Source: Lachnospiraceae bacterium (GTDB lineage: Bacteria > Bacillota > Clostridia > Lachnospirales > Lachnospiraceae). From it: a stretch of 64,000 nt of DNA. Numbering within the stretch: position 1 is the stretch's first letter; every line of letters begins with the position of its first letter. The notes beneath the pieces are model-generated. The model searched no databases, was not told the origin of the DNA, and saw only the letters and a program-made list of their open reading frames with translations. The translations under genes and the position numbers were made by a program. Where the stretch lies: assembly GCA_031272985.1 (NCBI GenBank), contig JAISSU010000018.1, forward strand, positions 1-64,000. The letters run 5' to 3'. Below are positions 58,584 to 64,000 of the stretch, piece by piece.

Positions 58584-60728
58584 TCATGCCGGCCGAGGTT
58601 TACGCATTAGTGCAAGACCTTTCGCGATATGTCCGTTCGCTATTTCCACAAAAGCGCAAGCCATTTCATAGGTAAATTTGCCGCCGGAAGACATTGCCAG
58701 TCCGCGCAAAGAACTATTGGGCATCATTTTTAACACGAAATGAGCGTTTTTTAGTTTTGCGTCCCGCTGCGGTGAATCCGGAAGTTTCCGGGCTTTCTTG
58801 TAGTCCTTGCGAACCGTTGCTAAAACAAGATTGTATAACAACTTTCCGGAAATAGTCTTCTTAAAATCTTTCAAGGGTGATTCTAGTGTGATGGTATCTG
58901 CAATCGGCTGCGGCTTAAAATCAATCTGAGTTGAGTATCCGGTATAGTCGGGGCGTTCAAAGGCAAGTTCAATAGTTTTTGTTTCGCCCGCTTTCAGATA
59001 TACTTTTTCAAATGCAAGCAAGTTTCTGATTCCATCTATTGTTTCGTAATACTGCACTACTTCGGCTCCATCGCAAGATCCTGTATTAGAGACGGAAAAT
59101 GTAACGGAATTATCGGTTTTTTCTATTATTTTCTGAGAGAAAGTCGTGTATGAAAGACCATGCCCGAAAGGAAAAGTGAGTTTTTCGGGGTGTTTATCGA
59201 AATAGCGATAGCCCACTTCGCTTTTCTCATAATAATTCGACACAGGACCTTTTCCGAAATCCTCCGCGCATGAGCTGTCCTTGGATGAGCGCGGCCAGCT
59301 TTCGGCGAGTTTCCCGCTCGGATTCACTTCTGCGTAAACCAGTTTATAAACAGCCTCGCCCCCGCACATTCCGGGGAGGTACATATTCAGGATAGCTGAG
59401 AGCAAGTTAGCAAAGGGCAGTTCCACCGGAGAGCCTGCAAACAAAATAAAAACGACTTTTTTGCCCGTTCGCAATAGAGCTTTTATTAGTGATGTTTGTT
59501 TTGCGCTAAGCTTCATATTCTTCCTGTCAAAGCCTTCGCTCTCTTCGAAATCCGTTAGCCCCCCGAAGAATAAAATGACATCCGCACTGATTTTTTCCGG
59601 AACGCTGTCTTTAGAATATTCATATTGAACGCCGTGGGCATCAAAGGCGTTCTTTGGCGAAATGAGCTTTGTGGGAGTAATGAGCGAAGACCCCGCGCCT
59701 TGAAAACGCATTTTCTCAAACATTTCACCCACGATAAAGATTATCTCACTTCCGGAAAGAGGAAGGGTGCCATCATTTTTCATAAGCACCGCGCAGTCAG
59801 CTGCGATTTCCGTTGCAAGTGTGAGATGGTCTTTCAGATCGGATTCGCATGTGTGTGCGCTATTGAATGTTTTATCTACGAGAGATAGTACGCGGCGAAC
59901 GCTCGTTTCGACAGATTTGCTCACTTCGGTATCATTTTTCATTGCGTTTAGCAAACGGGTTTTGTTATATGTGACATCGCCCGGCATTTCCAAATCGCAG
60001 CCTGCGATGACTCCTTTTACCTTGTCACGGATCGCGCCCCAGTCAGTCATTACCAGACCGTCAAATCCCCACTCACCGCGAAGAACATCGGTCAACAAAA
60101 GCTTATTTTCAGACATAAGAACACCATTGACGCTATTATAAGAACACATTAGCGCATATGGTTTTGCGTCCTTAACGGCGATTTCAAAAGCACGAAGATA
60201 TATTTCACGAAGCGTCCTTTCATCGACAATACTGTCACCGTAAAAGCGGAAATCCTCGTTTGAATTTGCGGCAAAATGCTTTATGCAGCATGCCACCCCA
60301 AGGCTTTGAACACCTTTGATGAAGGCTGCGGCGAACTTACCTGTCAAAAGCGGGTCTTCGGAATAATACTCGAAGTTTCTCCCGCAAAGCGGCGAACGTT
60401 TTATGTTAACGCCCGGGGCAAGTAAGACATTAACACCGAGTAAGCGACATTCTTTAGCGATAGCGACACCCATTTTATAGGCATTGTCTGTGTTCCATGA
60501 TGAAGCAATTGCCGCTGCGGTAGGAAACGCAGTTGAAGGCTCGTTATTTCCTATGTCAAACGAACCGCCGTCGGTTTTTGTTTTTCGCACACCGTGAGGA
60601 CCATCCGTAATTATTATTGGCGGAATATGAAGTCTTGGCACTGCCGCTGTCCCCCAGCTATTGACGCCGCTTAGCAACGAAACTCTCTCTTCCGGTTCAA
60701 GTTCTTTTAGAATTTTTTCAATATCCAT
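58584..60728 (-). CDS. GH3 beta-glucosidase
   Basis: A 714-residue family 3 glycoside hydrolase with the N-terminal TIM barrel, the alpha/beta sandwich and a C-terminal fibronectin type III-like domain (final 200 residues, with FPFGHGLSYTTF). The nucleophile is Asp229 in VMTDWGA; KHFAANSNED and GRNFEYYSEDP are the other substrate-site motifs. No signal peptide, so it hydrolyses imported beta-glucosides inside the cell. ATG 60728 is preceded by AAAAGGAGCG. Encoded opposite to the GH13 unit with stops abutting. Confidence 0.93.
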   Translation of the reverse strand: MDIEKILKELEPEERVSLLSGVNSWGTAAVPRLHIPPIIITDGPHGVRKTKTDGGSFDIGNNEPSTAFPTAAAIASSWNTDNAYKMGVAIAKECRLLGVNVLLAPGVNIKRSPLCGRNFEYYSEDPLLTGKFAAAFIKGVQSLGVACCIKHFAANSNEDFRFYGDSIVDERTLREIYLRAFEIAVKDAKPYALMCSYNSVNGVLMSENKLLLTDVLRGEWGFDGLVMTDWGAIRDKVKGVIAGCDLEMPGDVTYNKTRLLNAMKNDTEVSKSVETSVRRVLSLVDKTFNSAHTCESDLKDHLTLATEIAADCAVLMKNDGTLPLSGSEIIFIVGEMFEKMRFQGAGSSLITPTKLISPKNAFDAHGVQYEYSKDSVPEKISADVILFFGGLTDFEESEGFDRKNMKLSAKQTSLIKALLRTGKKVVFILFAGSPVELPFANLLSAILNMYLPGMCGGEAVYKLVYAEVNPSGKLAESWPRSSKDSSCAEDFGKGPVSNYYEKSEVGYRYFDKHPEKLTFPFGHGLSYTTFSQKIIEKTDNSVTFSVSNTGSCDGAEVVQYYETIDGIRNLLAFEKVYLKAGETKTIELAFERPDYTGYSTQIDFKPQPIADTITLESPLKDFKKTISGKLLYNLVLATVRKDYKKARKLPDSPQRDAKLKNAHFVLKMMPNSSLRGLAMSSGGKFTYEMACAFVEIANGHIAKGLALMRKPRPA

Positions 60729-60892
60729 GACGCTCGCTCCTTTTAGATAACTTTATATAATTATAAACAGATTACCCATTGCCAGTATTGCAAGATTGTT
60801 TGAAATATTATAGCATTGTCTCAAAAGATTTGGGAGGCAAAAGGTTGAAACCGATTTTAATCGGATTCTTAAGAAAATAAAGGAGATTTATT

Positions 60893-62167
60893 ATGTCACA
60901 CATTGAAACAATCAGCGTGCAGGGTGGTTATCAGCCGAAAAATGGGGAGCCACGCCAAGTGCCGATAATCCAGTCAACTACTTTTAAGTATCAGTCAAGC
61001 GAACAAATGGCGCGTCTGTTTGATCTTTCGGAAGCGGGCTATTTTTATACGCGACTGCAAAACCCCACTAATGATCAGGCGGCTGCGAAAATATGTGAGA
61101 TGGAGGGCGGGGTGGCTGCCATGCTGACATCAAGCGGACAGGCCGCAAGCTTTTTTGCGCTTTTTAATATCTGCTCGGCGGGTGATCATATCGTCGCCTC
61201 AAGTGCGATTTACGGGGGAACATATAATCTCGTCTCCGTTACAATGAGAAGAATGGGAATCGGCTGCACATTCGTGCATCCGGATGCGGATATCGATGAA
61301 ATCAACGCGGCATTTTGTTCTAAAACCCGAGCGGTGTTTGCGGAAAGTCTCGCTAATCCGGCGATGGTCGTGCTTGATTTTGAAAAATGGGCAAATGCAG
61401 CTCATGACCATGGTGTTCCGCTGATCGTCGATAACACTTTCCCGACTCCTGTTAACTGTCGGCCTTTCGAATTCGGAGTGGATATAGTGACGCATTCGAC
61501 TACGAAATATATGGATGGACACGCGACATGCGTAGGCGGTGCGATTGTTGACAGCGGTAATTTCGATTGGGAAGTAAATCCTGATATGTTTCGGGGTCTG
61601 ACGAGCCCGGATGAGAGCTATCATGGTGTTGTTTATACACGGGATTTTGGCAAGGGCGCATATATTACAAAAGCCGTGGTTCAGCTAATGCGAGATCTGG
61701 GGTCGACACCTTCGCCAATGAATAGTTTTCTTTTGAATACTCATCTTGAAAGTCTGCCGCTTCGCATGAAAAAGCATTGTGAAAATGCTCAGGCAGTCGC
61801 GGAATATCTCTCAAAAAGCGATAAGATTACTTGGGTCAATTATCCGGGACTTCAAAGTAATAAATATTATTCGCTCGCGCAAAAATATATGCCAAATGGA
61901 ACATGCGGAGTTATTTCATTTGGCATCAAAGGCGGACGGGAAACGGCGGCTAAGTTTATGGATTCCCTGAAACTGTGTTCAATCGCCACTCATGTAGCCG
62001 ATGCAAAGACCTGTGTGCTCCATCCTGCGGGGACGACTCATCGCCAAATGACAGACGATCAATTAAAAGAAGCAGGGGTCGGGGCGGATTTAATAAGGCT
62101 ATCGTGCGGAATAGAAAATGCACACGATATAATCGGTGATATAGAGCAGGCGCTTAAACCGGTGTGA
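60893..62167 (+). CDS. O-acetylhomoserine sulfhydrylase-type PLP enzyme
   Basis: A 424-residue enzyme of the Cys/Met metabolism PLP family. The Schiff-base lysine is Lys205 in HSTTKYMDGH, preceded by the cofactor strand IVDNTFPTP; YTRLQNPT near residue 52 is the phosphate-cup motif. Length and the C-terminal SCGIENAHDI pattern fit MetY (O-acetylhomoserine plus sulfide to homocysteine), with methionine gamma-lyase as the alternative. ATG 60893 follows AAAGGAG. The 164-base upstream gap shows no SAM riboswitch or T-box. Confidence 0.9.
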   Translation: MSHIETISVQGGYQPKNGEPRQVPIIQSTTFKYQSSEQMARLFDLSEAGYFYTRLQNPTNDQAAAKICEMEGGVAAMLTSSGQAASFFALFNICSAGDHIVASSAIYGGTYNLVSVTMRRMGIGCTFVHPDADIDEINAAFCSKTRAVFAESLANPAMVVLDFEKWANAAHDHGVPLIVDNTFPTPVNCRPFEFGVDIVTHSTTKYMDGHATCVGGAIVDSGNFDWEVNPDMFRGLTSPDESYHGVVYTRDFGKGAYITKAVVQLMRDLGSTPSPMNSFLLNTHLESLPLRMKKHCENAQAVAEYLSKSDKITWVNYPGLQSNKYYSLAQKYMPNGTCGVISFGIKGGRETAAKFMDSLKLCSIATHVADAKTCVLHPAGTTHRQMTDDQLKEAGVGADLIRLSCGIENAHDIIGDIEQALKPV

Positions 62168-62248
62168 AAAGTTTCGAGGACTAATGCAAAAATATTTTGA
62201 AATCTCGCAAATAGCTCGCGTGATTCGCAAGAATTCATGCCGTATAAC

Positions 62249-62899
62249 TCATTTGTCCTCCAGCAGATCCCCCGCCTCACAGCCCAGTGCACGGGCGATT
62301 CGGTCGATCGTAATCGCCTGCGCCATGTTGATGTCGGCTCTGCGCTGTTCGTAGAGCTGAATCATCCGCAGCGAGGCACCGGATTCCTCAGACAGCTTCT
62401 TTTGCGTCATTCCGCTCGCCTTGCGGATCCTTTGCAGGTTGCTGCCGACGTCAGCGCAGTGTTTTTCGATGATCTGATTGGCGATGCTCACGAATTTTGA
62501 GACATCCGCCTCATGGAGCGTTGCATAAAGAGCCAGAATGCGCGTCATGGTCAGACCTGCTTTGCGTATATGGTCGAAGCGCCTTGCCGTGTACCACTGG
62601 TAATACGCAAGGCTCCAGCCCGCCCAGTATTCCGAGCTCTTGTCAATGTCCTCTGAGGGCGGCGTATCCGGCCGCTCTTTTAGCGTCCTGGAGATAACCT
62701 CGGACGCCAGCTCCGGTCCTGAGAGACCTGTTACGTATTTGGGGTTTCCATGCCCAAACGCCTCGGCGACGCCGGAGACGATGAAGTACCTGAAAAACTC
62801 TTCGGGGTCGTATCCACAATCGTTTACAGCATAGTCGAACATGTCGCCCAGATTATTCATGGCGTCATCCAGATATGTTTCGTCGTATGCGTGCATCAT
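62249..62899 (-). CDS. Xre-type HTH protein paired with DUF3990
   Basis: A 216-residue protein: an N-terminal helical domain of unknown function (residues 1-150, with a WAGWSLAYYQWYTARRF segment) and a C-terminal Xre helix-turn-helix (NLQRIRKASGMTQKKLSEESGASLRMIQLYEQ). The ATG at 62899 (or 62896) has GAGGAGG upstream and overlaps the end of the DUF3990 gene by 35 bases, so the pair is translationally linked. Probable antitoxin/autorepressor. Base composition from here to about 63600 is visibly richer in G+C than the window average, consistent with recent acquisition. Confidence 0.85.
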   Translation of the reverse strand: MMHAYDETYLDDAMNNLGDMFDYAVNDCGYDPEEFFRYFIVSGVAEAFGHGNPKYVTGLSGPELASEVISRTLKERPDTPPSEDIDKSSEYWAGWSLAYYQWYTARRFDHIRKAGLTMTRILALYATLHEADVSKFVSIANQIIEKHCADVGSNLQRIRKASGMTQKKLSEESGASLRMIQLYEQRRADINMAQAITIDRIARALGCEAGDLLEDK

Positions 62900-63563
62900 C
62901 GTTTTTCCAGCCTCCTCTCAAAATGTCAATCAAATAAATGGAATCAGTCGCACGGCTTGATTCGCGTTCTTTTCGGTAAGAGGAGCGCGCCTCTTTGTCC
63001 CTTGCGTGTTTCTTGGGATAATATATTTCCCTGTCGGCAATCTCGCTACCCATGAACCGGATTTGACCAAAAGACCTTTGCGATTTCAGCACGGTTTGCT
63101 CGCCCGGCTTACCCAATACCATCGCCCGCTCGAGTTGAGCCAGAGACAAGGTATTATTCAGAAAGGCGTTGGCGAATGAAAAATAGGAATCGTTTGCACG
63201 GTAACCGATAATTAAGTCATAACTTTGTATATCCGGCAAGAATTTCTCTAACAGATAAGCTTTGCCCTCTGCAGCGATGTCGTTTGAAATTCGGAATGTC
63301 CGATTGGCCAGCAATACCGCGAGCCAGTTCAGAATATTATAATCCGCGCCCGATAGCCGCATGACAGACAGCCCTGATAGCGAAAGCGTATATTGATTCG
63401 CATACCCACTTTTTTCCTCCGTGCATGCCCATTCTTTCGCGAGATCCGGCTCCTGCGTGCAATAGAACCCCAGACCGTAGTCGTTCCGGGGATTTCCCTC
63501 GCCGAACACCGGTTGTTCGATTACGTTTTTCGATCCGTGGTAGATCGTAACTTTGTCCGGCAT
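62865..63563 (-). CDS. DUF3990 protein, putative ADP-ribosyltransferase-like toxin
   Basis: A 232-residue protein with the DUF3990 opening pattern KVTIYHGSKN, PRNDYGLGFYCTQEPDLAKEWAC, which resembles the His and Tyr motifs of ADP-ribosyltransferase folds (Y-H near residue 8, GLGFY near 31); RANDSYF follows near residue 127. A charged C-terminal tail follows. It is first in a two-gene unit with an Xre protein and lies just downstream of a perfect 16-base palindrome, the layout of an autoregulated toxin-antitoxin module. Enzymatic activity is not demonstrable from sequence. ATG 63563 follows GGAGG. Confidence 0.8.
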   Translation of the reverse strand: MPDKVTIYHGSKNVIEQPVFGEGNPRNDYGLGFYCTQEPDLAKEWACTEEKSGYANQYTLSLSGLSVMRLSGADYNILNWLAVLLANRTFRISNDIAAEGKAYLLEKFLPDIQSYDLIIGYRANDSYFSFANAFLNNTLSLAQLERAMVLGKPGEQTVLKSQRSFGQIRFMGSEIADREIYYPKKHARDKEARSSYRKERESSRATDSIYLIDILRGGWKNDDARIRRNISG

Positions 63564-63593
63564 GATGTTTTCCCTCCTGCGTAACTGATATTA

Positions 63594-63609
63594 TATCGTT
63601 ATAACGATA
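63594..63609. promoter_or_regulatory. Perfect 16-base palindrome, operator of the DUF3990/Xre pair
   Basis: TATCGTTATAACGATA is completely self-complementary and lies 31 bases upstream of the DUF3990 start. Its position at the promoter of a unit encoding an Xre protein makes it the probable autoregulatory site. Confidence 0.75.
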
Positions 63610-63907
63610 CTTTGTCAAGAGGTTCTGTGCGACTCAAACCAAGATATTCGACATCATTCCACAGATATGCAAGTTCATTTCCGTCATATTTATTAAGCGC
63701 AGGAAGGCGTGAATGTGAATGAACAAGCCCGGCGTCATCAATCTCGAATAGGCAGTCAAAGTCTCCATATATCGTCCAGTATTCGTCATTTGCGGATTTT
63801 ACTTGACAGTAACACTTGAAGGCAAAGTGATTTCGGAGGTATCGCTTATGGTGAGAATACTTGTTGTAGAAGACGATGCAAAGTTCAACCAAATTGTCTG
63901 CTCCCAT
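63599..63907 (-). pseudogene. Probable gene fragment of unknown family
   Basis: An open frame of 102 codons whose first 20 or so codons are merely the antisense of a response-regulator fragment (63848-63907). The remaining part (WTIYGDFDCLFEIDDAGLVHSHSRLPALNKYDGNELAYLW) has plausible protein character but no start codon or ribosome site of its own before it. It looks like the 3' remnant of a larger gene. Its stop overlaps the palindrome. I do not recognise the family. Confidence 0.4.
63848..63907 (+). pseudogene. 5' fragment of a two-component response regulator
   Basis: ATG 63848 with a good GGAGGT 7 bases upstream starts MVRILVVEDDAKFNQIVCSHL, the first beta strand and acidic pair of a receiver domain. 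After about 20 codons similarity stops: the frame stays open to the window end but reads TCLINAPSLVWRQPLRT, unlike any receiver. The downstream DNA appears to belong to another gene on the opposite strand. This marks a recombination or insertion junction near 63905. Confidence 0.6.
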
Positions 63908-63920
63908 TTAACCTGCTTAA

Positions 63921-63998
63921 TTAACGCCCCATCACTTGTCTGGCGACAGCCATTGCGAACCTGTACGGCGGCGTTTCCAATTTTCTCTTTACTTTATC
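63921..63998 (-). CDS. C-terminus of an unidentified gene, cut by the window edge
   Basis: On the minus strand a frame enters from the right edge and ends at TAA (63923-63921), reading ...KVKRKLETPPYRFAMAV then ARQVMGR. Only 25 residues are inside the window, too few to identify. It overlaps the non-homologous extension of the response-regulator fragment and is the more protein-like of the two readings. Confidence 0.35.
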   Translation of the reverse strand, partial: DKVKRKLETPPYRFAMAVARQVMGR

Positions 63999-64000
63999 CA

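Noticed and set aside
60729-60892. SAM riboswitch before the O-acetylhomoserine sulfhydrylase gene
   Set aside because: Only a short ACCGATTTTAATCGG-type stem is present; no conserved SAM riboswitch core.

Overview
The window reads as a chromosomal segment of an anaerobic, low-to-mid GC Firmicute, most likely an uncultured amino-acid- and sugar-fermenting Clostridium relative. Support comes from Gram-positive lipoprotein signals, a HrcA/CIRCE operator in front of clpB, consensus sigma-A promoters, frequent TTG/GTG starts with strong AGGAGG sites, Firmicutes-type 23S rRNA and a selenocysteine-dependent D-proline reductase locus (Stickland fermentation). One warning: the 16S gene looks chimeric. 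Roughly its first 900 bases carry Bacteroidota signatures and the remainder is Firmicutes-like, so its 5' half may be an assembly join and should not be used for taxonomy.

Layout. 1-5.2 kb: rRNA operon (16S, tRNA-Ala, 23S, no recognisable 5S, tRNA-Asn). 5.2-7.4 kb: DegV, an MGMT-type protein and a sirtuin. 7.4-27.5 kb: a large sugar/polyol/sugar-acid catabolic island of two divergent transcription units. The minus unit encodes VOC protein, Gfo/Idh/MocA oxidoreductase, FGGY kinase, zinc dehydrogenase and SDR. The plus unit encodes a complete RbsABC-like ABC importer, KDPG-type aldolase, phosphotriesterase-like lactonase, a divergent shikimate-dehydrogenase-like protein, cupin phosphoglucose isomerase, D-2-hydroxyacid dehydrogenase, GntR regulator, zinc dehydrogenase, SMP-30 lactonase, a second FGGY kinase and another zinc dehydrogenase. 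No sugar-acid dehydratase is present, so the route to the aldolase substrate is not a textbook one. 27.5-29.0 kb: TetR regulator and an RNA-ligase-like protein lacking its catalytic lysine motif.

29.2-39.1 kb: D-proline reductase region. Proline racemase (prdF) faces selC (tRNA-Sec) and the operon prdC-prdA-small protein-prdB-prdD-prdE. PrdB has an in-frame UGA with a hairpin just after it. PrdD and PrdE together look like PrdA split at the pyruvoyl-forming cleavage site. Two tandem TauE/SafE-type permeases follow, and related inverted half-sites occur upstream of prdF, prdC and both permeases, suggesting a shared regulator. L-proline would be racemised by PrdF and reduced by the PrdA/PrdB complex with electrons delivered through RnfC-like PrdC.

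39.5-49.9 kb: housekeeping genes (greA, lysS, metallophosphoesterase, PiT phosphate permease with its PhoU-like partner, clpB, a phytoene-desaturase-like flavoprotein, an iron-sulfur flavoprotein). 50.3-60.7 kb: a glycoside-use locus (family 5 solute-binding lipoprotein, TIM-barrel protein, GPH symporter, MBL hydrolase, two alpha/beta esterases, GH13 and GH3 glucosidases). 60.9-62.2 kb: O-acetylhomoserine sulfhydrylase-type enzyme. 62.2-64.0 kb: a visibly GC-richer accessory tail with a DUF3990/Xre toxin-antitoxin-like pair behind a perfect palindrome, followed by gene fragments including the first 20 codons of a response regulator.
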